A stretch of 64,000 bases of DNA. It comes from DATJKD01 sp963728295. GTDB taxonomy: Bacteria; Pseudomonadota; Gammaproteobacteria; Steroidobacterales; Steroidobacteraceae. This document shows, piece by piece, positions 1 to 10,481 of the stretch; positions within the stretch are counted from its first letter, which is position 1; every line of letters starts with the position of its first letter. Location: the NCBI GenBank assembly GCA_963728295.1, contig CAVSKB010000018.1, forward strand, positions 1 to 64,000, read 5' to 3'. The position numbers and the translations under genes were made by a program. A model generated the notes under the pieces. That model was not told the origin of the DNA. It did no database searches and saw only the letters and a program-made list of their open reading frames with translations.

Positions 1-38
1 GAGCTGCGGAGACCCGGATCTCTGAACCGGGATTTTGG

Positions 39-2837
39 TCAGGCCTGCGGGATGAACAGGAACTCGCCGTTCAGGTGCCCGGCATCGACGATCTGCGAGT
101 AACGCGGTTCCTGGCTCACCTTGTACTTCGCGGCGGTCGCCCGCACCGGGTCGAAGATCTCGCTGTACAACGCCGAGCCTTCCAGCACCCGGTCGTTTTC
201 GCGCAGCGCCTGCATGAACGCGCTGGCAAAGATGCTGTGCCCGCCACCGCCGGCGTCGAGCACGGGCTGCTCGCCACCGGAGGTCAGCACCGTGCGCGAC
301 GGCAGCTTCGCGAGCTTGATGAGCCGCTGTACCTGCGCCTGATCGCCCGCCTTGGCGATCAATCCGATTCCCGAGTTGCGCGTCATCACGCCGGAGTAGC
401 ACGAATCGGCAACGATCATGACGTGCCGCGCCGCCATCTGTCCGACAAGATCGGTGATCGACTGGTCGGAAATCCACTCGGTCGTGTTGTCGCGCTGCGC
501 GTTGACGGGCAGCCAGTAGCCGCGCAGGTTCTGCTTGTCGAGCTCACCGTGGCCGGCGTAATAGATCAGCAGGCTGTCGTCGCTCTTCAGCATCTGCCGG
601 TAGTCGTTGATCGCGGTCAGGATGTCGGCGCGGCTCGCGTTTGTCAGGACCTTGGTCTTGAAGCCGTAGCGCGTGCGCAGAACCTCGTCGACCGCCTTGG
701 CGTCGGCGATCGGCGTCTCGAGCGTGGGCAGGTTCTGATAGCGCTCGTTGCCGATGATCAGCCCATAGAACTGGCCGATCTTCAGCTCGCGCGGCACGTT
801 CGCCTGGCGAATCGAGGCAGCTGCGCCGGCCGCCGCCGCTGGGGTGCCTGCGCTGCGCATCGCGACGCGCTCGACCGGCAGCTGCGAGAGCTTCTGTATC
901 TGGGCCTGGTAGCCCTTGGATTCGGCCTGCAGGGAAGCGATCAGTGTCTGCTGCCGGGCGAGGGCCGTTTCGCGCGTGGCCAGCGCCGCGCGCAGCTTAT
1001 CGACCTCGACCTGTTTCGCGCCGGTTGCGGACTGCGCGCGTCGATCGAGCTCGGCGCGCTCCGTCGCGATGTTGTTGCGCTCGGTCTCGAGCTGCGCCGT
1101 CAGGTCCTCGACGCGTTGCTCGGTTTCCTGCAACCGACGCTGCGTGCTGGCGAGCTCGGTCCGCGTCGCGGTCAGCTGCGCCTGCTGCTGTTGCTGGGTC
1201 TGACCGCTCGTCTGCTGCGCCGCCCGCGCTTGCGCGAGCTCCGCGGTGTAGGTTTTCTGCTGCCGCTCGAGGGCGGCGATCCGGGCCTGCTGCTCGGCGA
1301 TGCGTTTCTCACGCGAGGCGAGCTCCGCCGCCATCCGGTCGCGCTGCTGCTGGGACTCGGCGGAGGTCGTCGTGGCCTGTCGCGCCAGCTGCGCACGATC
1401 GGCGGAGGCCTTGCCGCGCTCGGCCGAGAGATCGGCGCGCAACTGGGTCACCTGCGTCTCGGTCGCAGCGAGCTTGCGCTGCGTGTCGGCGAGGTCCGCG
1501 CGAACCGCGGCGACCTGTGTTTCCGCGCCGCCTTGCGTCTTGGACCTGGCCGCCTGCTCGGCACGGAGCCGGGTCAGCTCGGCCGTGTAACTCTGCTGCT
1601 GCCGGAGCAGCCCTGCGATCGACGCCTGCTGCTCGGCGACTTTCCGTTCGCGATCGGCCAGCGCCGCGGCGAGCTGATCCCGCTCCTGCTTCCCGACCGT
1701 GGATCCCGCGGTCGCCTGTTTCGCGAGTGTCTCTCGATCGGCCGCGATCCTGGCGCGCTCGGCCGTGACGCTGGCGCGCTGCTTTGCCGCTTGTGACTCG
1801 GTATCGAGCAGCTTGCGCTGCGTCTCGATGAGCTGCGCCTGCAGCTCGTCCCGGGCCTGGTTCGCCTCGGCCAGCTGGCTGCGGAGCGCCAGGTCCTGTT
1901 CGGCGGCACCGCGCATCTTCTCGGCGAGCGCCGCCCGCTGCGCCGCGGTGTTGGCCTCGAGGCCCGCCACCGCCCGTTCGTCCGCCGCCACCTGCTGTTC
2001 ACGGGTCGCGAGATCAGCCTCGAGCTTTCTTAGCTCCGCGACGCGCGCAGGGTCGACACCGGTCTGGCCGCGCAGTTCCTCGACCTGTTGCGCGAGCGTC
2101 TGCGCTTCGCCCTGGGCCCGGTTCAACGCGACACGCTGAGACGAAAGCTGCGACTGGCTGACCTCGACCTCGTTCTTGAGACGGCCGACCTCGTCGTTCT
2201 GGGTCTCGAGCTCCGCGGTCAGGTCGTCGATCGTGCGCTGCATCTCGCTGCGCACCTCGGTGACCTCGGAAGTGTAGGTCAGGCTGTCGTCCTTGATTCC
2301 CGACGCCTCGCGGTAGAGATTCAGGGCCTTGAGCGGGTCCTTCGCGACCCCGAGTCCCTGCTCGTAGAGGTAGGCCAGGTTCATCTGGCCGCGGGCGAAC
2401 TTCTGCGCCGCCGCCTTCTCGTACCACGCCGCCGCCGCGACGAGGTCGGGCTCGCGGCCAAGTCCCTTTTCAAAGATCTCGCCGACGTAAACCTGCGCCT
2501 GCGGATCGCCCTGTTCGGCCTGTGGCATCCACACCGCGAGCGACGTCGCGTAGTTCGCTCGGTCGTAGGCGACGTACTCGCCGCCGCGGATCTCGCAGTC
2601 GACCGCGACGGTCTTGATCGGCCGCCCGGGGGCCAGGTACGTCATCTGGCCGCCGAGCTTGCGGACCTGGCCGGGCAGCAGGCAGTCGACGACCAGGAGG
2701 CGGCTCGGATCCTGGGGGATCGCCTGCTGGGTCGCGGCGATCGGCGCTGTGAGCCCGGCGAGCGCGGTTCCGACCGCAGCGGCGAGAGCCAGCCTCAGTC
2801 GGCCAAATCCTGTATCGCGCGCGTGATGTCTGCGCAT
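39..2837 (-). CDS. Caspase-domain (peptidase C14) protein with Sel1 repeats and long coiled coil
   Basis: About 932 residues. A signal-like N-terminus (arginine-rich start, hydrophobic LALAAAVGTALAGL) is followed by two Sel1/TPR-like repeats (roughly residues 105-175), a very long Gln/Ala/Glu-rich coiled coil (roughly 190-640) and a C-terminal caspase fold. The catalytic dyad is visible: His763 in YYAGHGE and Cys813 in ADSCYSG. The family cleaves peptides after specific residues or acts as a signalling scaffold; the substrate here is unknown. I chose the ATG at 2837 because AAGGGG precedes it at good spacing and the signal-like segment follows; in-frame codons further upstream encode low-complexity sequence. 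It is divergent from the autotransporter gene at 3182. The export signal suggests action in the periplasm or envelope, which is inference. Confidence 0.88.
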   Translation of the reverse strand: MRRHHARDTGFGRLRLALAAAVGTALAGLTAPIAATQQAIPQDPSRLLVVDCLLPGQVRKLGGQMTYLAPGRPIKTVAVDCEIRGGEYVAYDRANYATSLAVWMPQAEQGDPQAQVYVGEIFEKGLGREPDLVAAAAWYEKAAAQKFARGQMNLAYLYEQGLGVAKDPLKALNLYREASGIKDDSLTYTSEVTEVRSEMQRTIDDLTAELETQNDEVGRLKNEVEVSQSQLSSQRVALNRAQGEAQTLAQQVEELRGQTGVDPARVAELRKLEADLATREQQVAADERAVAGLEANTAAQRAALAEKMRGAAEQDLALRSQLAEANQARDELQAQLIETQRKLLDTESQAAKQRASVTAERARIAADRETLAKQATAGSTVGKQERDQLAAALADRERKVAEQQASIAGLLRQQQSYTAELTRLRAEQAARSKTQGGAETQVAAVRADLADTQRKLAATETQVTQLRADLSAERGKASADRAQLARQATTTSAESQQQRDRMAAELASREKRIAEQQARIAALERQQKTYTAELAQARAAQQTSGQTQQQQQAQLTATRTELASTQRRLQETEQRVEDLTAQLETERNNIATERAELDRRAQSATGAKQVEVDKLRAALATRETALARQQTLIASLQAESKGYQAQIQKLSQLPVERVAMRSAGTPAAAAGAAASIRQANVPRELKIGQFYGLIIGNERYQNLPTLETPIADAKAVDEVLRTRYGFKTKVLTNASRADILTAINDYRQMLKSDDSLLIYYAGHGELDKQNLRGYWLPVNAQRDNTTEWISDQSITDLVGQMAARHVMIVADSCYSGVMTRNSGIGLIAKAGDQAQVQRLIKLAKLPSRTVLTSGGEQPVLDAGGGGHSIFASAFMQALRENDRVLEGSALYSEIFDPVRATAAKYKVSQEPRYSQIVDAGHLNGEFLFIPQA

Positions 2838-3181
2838 CGGCCCACCCCTTGAGTGCCCGCATCGCGCCGGCATCTGTATCACCGGCATTTGTATCATTGG
2901 TCTGGCGGCCGGCGGCCGGTCGGGACAAGACGGCCGGACCCGGGAACCCAAGACTATACCCGGTACGCCGAACCGCTCAAGCGAACTCCGGTCTGGCGGA
3001 ACTCACGTGCCGGGTTCGCCCGGTCGCGGCTCAGCGAGTCGATCTCGACGAGTCGATGTTGCAGCGCAATGTGCACCGCTCAGGCATGCGCGTGCGGTTG
3101 ATTTGTTGAAATCGCGGGTGCAGAGTCCGGCAAGGCCTCACGACGAAAATACGATCGGGCCGCTGTTAAGGGGTGGATTCC
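2838..3181. other. Divergent intergenic region, no gene seen
   Basis: About 340 bases between the start of the caspase gene on the minus strand and the start of the autotransporter gene on the plus strand. It must hold both promoters. I see GC-rich, partly repetitive CGGCCGG-type sequence near 2905-2935 and the ribosome binding site AAGGGG at about 3168. I found no convincing small gene, terminator or operator. Confidence 0.5.
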
Positions 3182-6100
3182 GTGCTCAAGCTCTGGCGAC
3201 CGTGTGCAGGTCGCGCGCCCTCGCGGCGGCGCTCCTGCGTGCTCCCTGTCGTGCTCTCCACATTCGCTCTGACCGCGATCGGTGCCGCACCCGCCGCCCT
3301 CGCCGCGCCGCCGATCGCGGGCGACGACTCGAGGTCGTTCCAAACCGGCCTCGGTGACAGCAGCACCAGCGGGCCCCAGGCCGTCGGGGCACTGGCAAAT
3401 GACTCCGATCCCGATCTGGACTTTTTCACCGTCGTCAGCGTCACGCAGCCGGGCTTTGGCACCGCGGGCATCACGGAAAACGGGTTGGACGTCACCTACT
3501 CGCCGACACTTACTCGTGGGACAACCTCCTTCACCTACACCATCGAGGACGTCAATGGCGAGCAGGACACGGCCACCGTCACAGTGACGGTCACAAACCG
3601 CCCGCCGGAGGCCGAGGATCCAAGCGTCAGTACTCCAGTCGGCGTGCCTGTCAGCTTTGGAGTCGTCGTGATCGGCCCACCCGACCCGGAGGGCGATGAC
3701 GTCATTATTTCCTTTTTCCAGGACCCTCCGAACGGAACCGCCGTGATCGATGGCGGGCTGGGTTTCACCTACACACCCGATCCTCAGTTCTTCGGCGTCG
3801 ACACTTTCCAGTTCACGCTCGACGATCAGCATGGCGGCACGGATACAGGTACGGTCACGGTCACGGTCGCAGCAAACAATGCGCCCGTGGCACAGAACGA
3901 CACCGCCAGCACCCGCTCCGGCCCGAGCTCCGGGCAGCAGGTGCAGATCAATGTGCTCGCGAACGACAGCGATCCGGACGGCCCCGTACATGAGAGTGCG
4001 TTTACTGTCGACATCCCAGGTTCCCCGCCGGCCAACGGAACCATCGACACGATCACGCCCTCTGGGGCGATCCGCTATACGCCGAACCCCGGTTTCTCCG
4101 GCAACGACGTATTCACCTACCTCCTCGACGACAGTTTCGGCCTCACCGATACCGCGACCGTGACCGTGACCGTAACCGCGGACGCGCTCCCCGTCGCCAA
4201 TCCGGACGATGCACAGACGAGCCAGGACACGCCCGTGGCGATCGCTGTGCTCGACAACGACACCGATGCGGACGACGTCCTCTCCTATAACGACCTCGAG
4301 TTCACGCAGCCGGCGAACGGCTCAGTGAGCCAGAGCTGCCTCGGTAACTGCCTGCCGCCTGTGTACACACCGAGATTCCGCCTTCGTTGGCACCGATACC
4401 TTCACCTATCGCGTATTGGATTCGCTCGGCGGGGCCAGCAACTTCACGACGGTCACGGTGCAGGTAATCGATCAACTGCCCCCGCCGCCGGATGCGATTG
4501 ACGACGCAGCGCAGACTTTCAAGAACGAGACGATCACGATCAACGTTCTCGATAACGACGCCAACGTGACGACGATCGCGGCGCTGACGACGCCGCCGAG
4601 CCAGGGCGGCACGGTCGCGATCCTCAACCAGGTACAGGTCCAGTACACACCCCCGCAGGATTTCCGCGGCACGGAAACCTTCCAGTACCAGGTCCAGACC
4701 GTCTCCGGCATCGACACCGCGACCGTCACTGTATCGGTGCCGAACCGCAACCCGGTCGCAGCCGACGACTCGGCAAGCACGACCGCCGCTCTCGCGGTCA
4801 CGATCCCGGTGCTGGCGAACGACCATGACGACGACGGTGACGTCCTGCAGATCACGAATGTAACGCCCGCGGCGAACGGCACGGTCAACATCATCGGCGG
4901 CGCCATCGAGTACACACCAAACGCCGGATTCATCGGCACCAACAGCTTCGACTACACGATCGATGACCAGGTCGGCGGTATCGACACCGGCAGGGTCACC
5001 GTAACCGTCGTCACCGGCGCGAATGCGCCCCCGACGGCGGTGATCGCCGGCGGCAACCGCGATATCGCCGACAGCGACAACGAGCCGGGCGAGTTCGTCG
5101 ACTTCGACGGCAGCGCAAGCTTCGATCCCGACGGCCAGATCAGCGGTTGCGAGTGGACCGTCAATGGCGACATCCAGGACGTCGGCTGCACGTCGCCTCT
5201 GCAGTTCAGGCTCGATGATGGCGACAACACGGTGACGCTCGTAGTGTTCGACGATGGCGAGCCGACGGCGCAGAGCGCTCCGACGACGGTGACGATCCAC
5301 GTCGCCGCGCCGGGCAACCAGCCGCCGGTGGCCGCGATCGCCGGCGGCAACCGCAGCGTCGGCGATACCGACGGCATAGCGGGCGAGACAGTGAGCGTCG
5401 ACGGCAGCTGCCAGCTCGGACGCCAATGGCAACGTCGCGAGCTACCAGTGGACCGTCAATGGCCTGGTCGCCGGGTCCGCGACGGGCCCGACGCCCGCGC
5501 TGCGGCTCAACGACGGCGTCAACACCGTCGGCCTCAGGGTCACCGACAACGCCGGCGATCGAAGCGGTCCGGTGGCAGTGACGATCACCGTGCAGGCGTC
5601 GAACCCGGGGCCTACCGTAACGATCGAGGGTGGAAACCGTTCGCTGCCGGATGGCGACGAGACGCCGGGCGAGCTTGTCCCGTTCAGCGGCTCCGCAACC
5701 GATCCGAACGGCGTCGCCACCGCCTCGTTCCGCTGGTTTGTCAACGACATCCAGATCGCAGCGGCCGATGGAAACGCCACGCCGACCCTGGCGCTCGTTG
5801 CGGGGAGCAATGTCGTGACATTGACGGCCGTCGACGGCCAGGGCGCGACGGGCTCGGCGACCGTAACCATCACCCTCGGCGAGCCCAACCAGATCGCCGA
5901 GCTGCCGGGTCTCACCCCGAACCAGCAATCGACTGCGAACGCGACCGAGAGCGTCTGCTCGCAGTTGCTGAAGGCCGACCCCGCGGCCCTGAGCGAAGAG
6001 GAACGGAACCTGCGGGCGACTTGCGGCGTAATCTTCGAGAACGCCGACAACACCGCCGCCGTGATCGAAGCGCTCGACGCGATCAGCGGCGAGCAGATCA

Positions 6101-7206
6101 CGTCGCAGCAGACGACCGCGATCGATTTCTCGATGGCGCAGCTGTTGAACGTCGGCGCGCGGCTGCAGGCGCTCAGGATGGGCGCCCGGGGGTTCAGCAC
6201 GGCGGGGCTCAACCTGGGCAACCCGGTCGGGGGCGTGCCGATGTCGGCGCTGGCTTCGCTCGGCAAGCTGCTGCTCGGCGAGGGCGGCGCGAGCGGCGAC
6301 GACGATGCCGAGGGCGGGCTGCTCGACCGGCGGCTCGGAATCTTCGTCAACGGCGCGATCCGCTGGGGTGATAAGGATGCGACCGAACGGGAATCGGGGT
6401 TCGACTTCGAGTCGCAGGGATTGACGATCGGCGCCGACTATCGGTTCAGCGACGGGTTCGTCGCCGGGCTCGCGGTCGGTTACGCAACTGGTGACGCCGA
6501 TTTCGACAACGACGGTGGCGGCCAGGATTCCGACGGCTACGCCGGCACGCTTTACGGGACCTGGTACGGCGAGCGCGGCTATTTCGACGCGATCGCAAGC
6601 TACGGCCAGGTGAGCTACGACTCGACCCGCAACATCAACATCACGAGCCTCGGCATCAGCGACCGTGCGATCGGCGACACCGACGCCGACCAGTACGCGC
6701 TGGGCCTCGGCACCGGTTATGACTTCGGCAAAGGCGCGTTGCGCTTCGGGCCGACGCTCTCGCTCAACTACGTGAAGATCGAGGTCGACGGGTTCACGGA
6801 AACGACCGAAGGCACGAGCGGGCTCGCGATGCAGTTCGACGACCAGAGCGCGGACTCGCTGACTGCGAAGTTGGGGGGCCAGCTCGCCTATAACCTGAGC
6901 CGCACGTGGGGCATCCTGACCCCGCAGGCGCGCTTCGAATTCGTCAGGGAATTCCAGAACGACTCGCAGCAGGTGACGGTCAGCTTCGCAAACGGCCAGT
7001 TCGTCGGCACGCCCGGTCAGCCGGACAGCTTCGTCGTGTTCACCGATGACCCCGACGAGTGGTATTTCAACTGGGCGGTCGGATTCTCGGCGACCTTCGC
7101 CAACGGGTTCTCGGGCTTTGTCGACTACGAGTCGACCGAGGGACTGGACACGATCACGATGCAGGAGGCCAGTTTCGGCCTGCGCTACCAGACGAAATTC
7201 CGCTAG
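3182..7206 (+). CDS. Large autotransporter with cadherin-like/Ig-like repeats (two frameshifts)
   Basis: Read across two single-base insertions (near 4373 and 5409), this is one protein of about 1340 residues. An N-terminal signal peptide ends in APAALA. About seven cadherin/VCBS-like repeats follow, each with NDSDPD-type calcium-binding loops, YTP strands and TVTVTV strands, then three PKD-like repeats beginning with GGNR. A short helical segment (LTPNQQS, IDFSMAQ) leads into a C-terminal beta barrel ending in FGLRYQTKFR. This is type Va self-export: the barrel sits in the outer membrane and displays the repeat region, probably for adhesion. GTG at 3182 is preferred because AAGGGG lies 8 bases upstream; GTG 3173 is possible. 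The sequence reads straight through with conserved repeats on both sides of each break, so I favour base-call errors over true loss. Confidence 0.85.
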
Positions 7207-7289
7207 TGGCGCGCGCGTGAATCAAGCACGACCGCATCGACACTGCAAAGAATACCCACCTGCAACTGTTGGGTTATCGGAGAGCCGAC

Positions 7290-8174
7290 ATGATTAACTT
7301 CCTTTCCAAGGCGGACGCGGAAGCGGCCTTTGGGGACGCGCAGGCAGAATATGCGGCCAAGTTTTGCACCAAACCTGCAACAATTGCCTACTTCAACGAA
7401 GTTCGGGAGTGGTCCAAGGGCAGCCCGACCGCGAGAGCCATCATCAAGCGCGTCGAGGAAGCCGATGTGGTCATCAACTTCATTGGAATGAACGGGGGCT
7501 TTCAGTGCTTCGATGAGTCCGCAAAGAACCGGCTTTCGAAACGAGATGAGCCTACGATCTACATCGACCTGCTCGGAAAGATCAGTGTCTATGTCAGAAA
7601 GCCCCACGAGAACGTTCTATCGAGGAGCCAGACGCCTCACGCAAACATGAGTTCGTTCAACAACCGCATCGCGCTCCTGCACGAACTGGGTCACGCCAAG
7701 CAATTCATCGAGCGTCCGGAGTGGTATCGCTTCTACGCGGGTGCAAAGAAAGACGCCGATTCCCGGGCGAAGCTCGAAACCGGCAAGCAGAATGTGCCCG
7801 CGACACACGGAATATTTCGCCAGGAGCTCGAAACCAAGGCGACTGAGGTGTGGACGAGAAAGCTCACTCCCCCGAAGCCGAAGATTGCGCCCGGTCCTGC
7901 CGCAATCGCTGGTTCTCCTGGAGGCATGCCTCCCGGGCCTCCTGGCGTTCCCAGGGCTCCCGGACCTCCCGGTCCTCCCGGTCCTCCCGGCGTCCTTGGC
8001 GGGTCGAATGTGAGGCAACAGGTCCAGGCCATCCTGCCGACACGATCCGAGAGGCCCAAGGACCAGACGTGGTTCGTCGTCATCGATGTCGACAATATGC
8101 AGCGTCACGAGTGGCCGATCTGTACCGAGATGGGTCTGCCAATCCGGATGCACTACTCGGACCTCTCCGCGTAG
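7290..8174 (+). CDS. Putative HExxH zinc metallopeptidase with collagen-like segment
   Basis: 294 residues, no signal peptide. The motif LLHELGHAKQ gives zinc-binding His131, Glu132 and His135, resembling the M91 (NleD-like) peptidase family of injected effectors; a following ELETKATEVW helix could supply a third ligand. Residues about 208-240 are a Gly-Pro-Pro collagen-like run, followed by a C-terminal domain I do not recognise. ATG 7290 is chosen because GGAGAG sits 5 bases upstream. It lies 83 bases after the large autotransporter and 53 bases before the second barrel protein, so the three are probably cotranscribed. Lack of a signal peptide fits either a cytoplasmic enzyme or T6SS cargo. 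Protease activity and family membership are inferred from the motif only. Confidence 0.65.
   Translation: MINFLSKADAEAAFGDAQAEYAAKFCTKPATIAYFNEVREWSKGSPTARAIIKRVEEADVVINFIGMNGGFQCFDESAKNRLSKRDEPTIYIDLLGKISVYVRKPHENVLSRSQTPHANMSSFNNRIALLHELGHAKQFIERPEWYRFYAGAKKDADSRAKLETGKQNVPATHGIFRQELETKATEVWTRKLTPPKPKIAPGPAAIAGSPGGMPPGPPGVPRAPGPPGPPGPPGVLGGSNVRQQVQAILPTRSERPKDQTWFVVIDVDNMQRHEWPICTEMGLPIRMHYSDLSA
7957..7995 (+). repeat. Tandem 9-bp repeats encoding Gly-Pro-Pro triplets
   Basis: Near-perfect repeats of CCTCCCGGT encode the collagen-like Gly-Pro-Pro run inside the metallopeptidase gene. Such repeats can change copy number by slippage. Confidence 0.7.
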
Positions 8175-8227
8175 CGGGATCGCGCAGATCTCGCGGTCTG
8201 TTGGCACTTTCAACTGGAGCCCGCACG

Positions 8228-9622
8228 ATGAACAATGAGAGCGACAACGCCACGGCAGCGTCTTCCTGGACGGGCTCGCGCCTGCAAAGAGCCGCCAGGC
8301 GGCTCGCGGTGGCGTGCGCCGCGCTATCAGGGCTCGCGAGCCTGCCTGCAGCCGCGCAGTCGCTGAACCCGAACCAGCAGTCGATGTCGATCGCGATCCG
8401 CAATCCCGCACTGCCTGGGACCGAGGATCCGGCGCTGTGCCCCAGCCTGGTGCGATTGAATGCCTCCAACGACGGGCTGCCAGCGGACCAGCAGGCGTTG
8501 CTGGATCGCTGCGGACGCGTGGTTCGCGAACCGAATGCCGCGCTGAAGGCGACGGCGCTGCAGGAGATCACCGCCGAGGAGCTCAACGCGCCGGCGGCGA
8601 ACGCCATCGACTTCGGCCTGGCACAGCGTGCCAACATCGCCTCGCGCCTCATCTCGCTGCGCAACGCCGGCTCGCCCCTCGCGGGCCTGGTTGATCCGCA
8701 CTCCCTGTACGCGACGACCGGCGGCGCGAGCGGCGACGAAGCCATGGGCGGCAAGCTGGGGCTCTTCATCAACGGCAGTCTTGGCAACGGCGACAAGGAC
8801 GAAACCGCGTTCGAGGCGGCCTACGACTTCGAGCTGACCGGGGTCACGGTCGGCATCGACTACCGCTTCACCGATTCGATGATCGGCGGCGTCGCGGTGG
8901 GCTACGCGACGAGCGACACCGACTTCGACACCGGCGGATCGCTGGATGCCGACGGCGTGACGGGCTCCATCTTCGGTTCCTGGTATGGCGAGCGGGCGCA
9001 CATCGACCTGATTGCCGGCTACGGCTCGCAGAGTCTCGACTCGGTGCGCCGCGTCACCTACACGTTGGCCGAGGAACCGACGCCCATCGATCACACGGCC
9101 ACCGGGGACACCGACAGCGACGTCACCTCGGCAGGCCTGAGCGCCGGATACGAATTCGGTCAGGGCGCATGGCGCATCGCCCCGACCGCGGCGGTCAGCT
9201 ACCTCGATGTGTCCATCGACGGTTTCTCCGAGCACGGGGGATCCAATCCCGAACTCAACCTGGAGTTCGACGATCAGGACGCGGAATCGCTGCAGCTGCA
9301 GCTCGGCTTCGATCTCGGCTATACGGCGAGCACGTCGTGGGGCGTCGTCACGCCATACGCGCGCGCGATGCAGGTCTGGGAACAGGAGAACGACCAGCAG
9401 ACCTTCTTCATCCGCTACGTCGCCGATCCGTTCAAGACCCCGGAGACAACCGCGGCGGTGACTTCTGACGATGCGGACGACTCGTTCGTCCTGTGGGCCG
9501 TGGGCATCTCGGCGGTGTTCGCCAACGGATTCGGCGGTTTCATCGATTACGAGTCAGTCGCCAGCCTCGACACCGTGAGCTACGGCGAGTTCACCCTCGG
9601 CCTGCGTTACCAGTTCCGCTGA
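8228..9622 (+). CDS. Autotransporter beta-barrel protein with almost no passenger
   Basis: 464 residues. The signal peptide ends in SLPAAAQ. A roughly 150-residue mostly helical segment (LNPNQQS, ITAEEL, IDFGLAQ) is followed by a beta barrel ending in LGLRYQFR. The barrel is clearly paralogous to that of the gene ending at 7206: both share GDKD, a DYRF strand, VGYAT, DTDFD/DADFD and WYGER blocks in the same order, and the pre-barrel helices also match. It lacks the long repeat passenger. ATG 8228 is preceded by GGAG. Its 3' end overlaps the 3' end of the convergent hydrolase gene by 69 bases. Likely an outer-membrane protein; whether it exports anything is unknown. Confidence 0.8.
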   Translation: MNNESDNATAASSWTGSRLQRAARRLAVACAALSGLASLPAAAQSLNPNQQSMSIAIRNPALPGTEDPALCPSLVRLNASNDGLPADQQALLDRCGRVVREPNAALKATALQEITAEELNAPAANAIDFGLAQRANIASRLISLRNAGSPLAGLVDPHSLYATTGGASGDEAMGGKLGLFINGSLGNGDKDETAFEAAYDFELTGVTVGIDYRFTDSMIGGVAVGYATSDTDFDTGGSLDADGVTGSIFGSWYGERAHIDLIAGYGSQSLDSVRRVTYTLAEEPTPIDHTATGDTDSDVTSAGLSAGYEFGQGAWRIAPTAAVSYLDVSIDGFSEHGGSNPELNLEFDDQDAESLQLQLGFDLGYTASTSWGVVTPYARAMQVWEQENDQQTFFIRYVADPFKTPETTAAVTSDDADDSFVLWAVGISAVFANGFGGFIDYESVASLDTVSYGEFTLGLRYQFR

Positions 9623-10477
9623 CCGGCCGGCGCGAGTCGTCGCCACGCCCTCGCCGGCGAGGATCGATGGCCACACGCGCTCCCAGCCGCGCGCGTGCGA
9701 CACGCCGTGCAGCACGGCGATGCCCGTCGCACCCAGCCGCCGTGCCGCTGCCGCGACGAGCTCCGGCGGAACGACCTTGTCCCGATCGCCGACAAGATGC
9801 TGCTGCAGCATTGATGCCGGCAGCGGCCCTGCATTCACGGGGTTCAGCGACCCTTCGAGCGGTGTGTAGCCGTGGTACGTCGTCCAGGCGTCCACATCGA
9901 GGTTGCCAGCGATAGTGACGATGCGTTGCACGCCGCCGAGGCGCGCAGCGAGCAGCACGGCCAGCGCACCGCCACCGCTGTGCCCGTAGAGCTCGATCGC
10001 GTCCGTGCCGCGACCCTCGCGCAGCTGCTCGATGACGCGCGCCATGCTGTCCACGATCCGCGGACTGAATCGATCCAGTGTCCAGTCGCGTGGCGTGCAG
10101 GGCGGATCGTTCGCGAGCCCGAAATAACACGGTCGCCCTACGTAGACCGACGGTGCGGGATCGAGTGTCATCAGTTGCAGCATCAGGGGGTGACGCGGCG
10201 TCGGGTCGGCGGCCACGTCGTAGCGGGCGACGTAGGGCGTCCCGTCGCCCTCGATATAGACATGCAGCGCCCCCCGTTTGTCCATCCGGGCGCTCGTGAA
10301 CACGACGTGCCGGTAGTCCGTGCCGTGCTGCACGCCACGCCCGAGCCCGAATTCGCGCGCGATCCCGTCGGCGCGCCGCAGGCTCCCCGTGCACGCGGTC
10401 GCGACCATTGCCGCCGCCACCGCGGTCACGAACACGGCCGGGCGCGCGCCCGTGCGTGGCTCGCTCGTCAGGCACAT
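9554..10477 (-). CDS. Alpha/beta hydrolase, putative lipoprotein
   Basis: 307 residues with a hydrophobic N-terminus and a possible lipobox (ATAC). The nucleophile elbow GHSGGG follows the ELY strand, and later VTIAGNLD and HLVGDRDKVVP provide strands typical of the fold, including the probable acid residue. The ATG lies 4 bases after the stop of ppkA, so it is probably the last gene of this T6SS operon. It may hydrolyse an ester or lipid in the envelope; the substrate is unknown. The 69-base convergent overlap with the barrel gene at 9622 is unusual. If the lipobox is not used, it could simply be periplasmic. Confidence 0.72.
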   Translation of the reverse strand: MCLTSEPRTGARPAVFVTAVAAAMVATACTGSLRRADGIAREFGLGRGVQHGTDYRHVVFTSARMDKRGALHVYIEGDGTPYVARYDVAADPTPRHPLMLQLMTLDPAPSVYVGRPCYFGLANDPPCTPRDWTLDRFSPRIVDSMARVIEQLREGRGTDAIELYGHSGGGALAVLLAARLGGVQRIVTIAGNLDVDAWTTYHGYTPLEGSLNPVNAGPLPASMLQQHLVGDRDKVVPPELVAAAARRLGATGIAVLHGVSHARGWERVWPSILAGEGVATTRAGRSAELVTQAEGELAVAHGVEAGD

Positions 10478-10481
10478 CCTG

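Noticed and set aside
75..1796. Long open frame on the plus strand opposite the caspase gene
   Set aside because: It is the antisense of the coiled-coil region. Its Leu/Arg-rich product has no domain pattern, and the minus strand has clear caspase motifs.
4360..5420. Programmed ribosomal frameshifting in the large autotransporter
   Set aside because: Neither break has a slippery sequence or a downstream stem, and identical one-base breaks occur in many unrelated genes of the window.
7957..7995. Short repeats as a regulatory array
   Set aside because: They encode Gly-Pro-Pro triplets within a coding frame.
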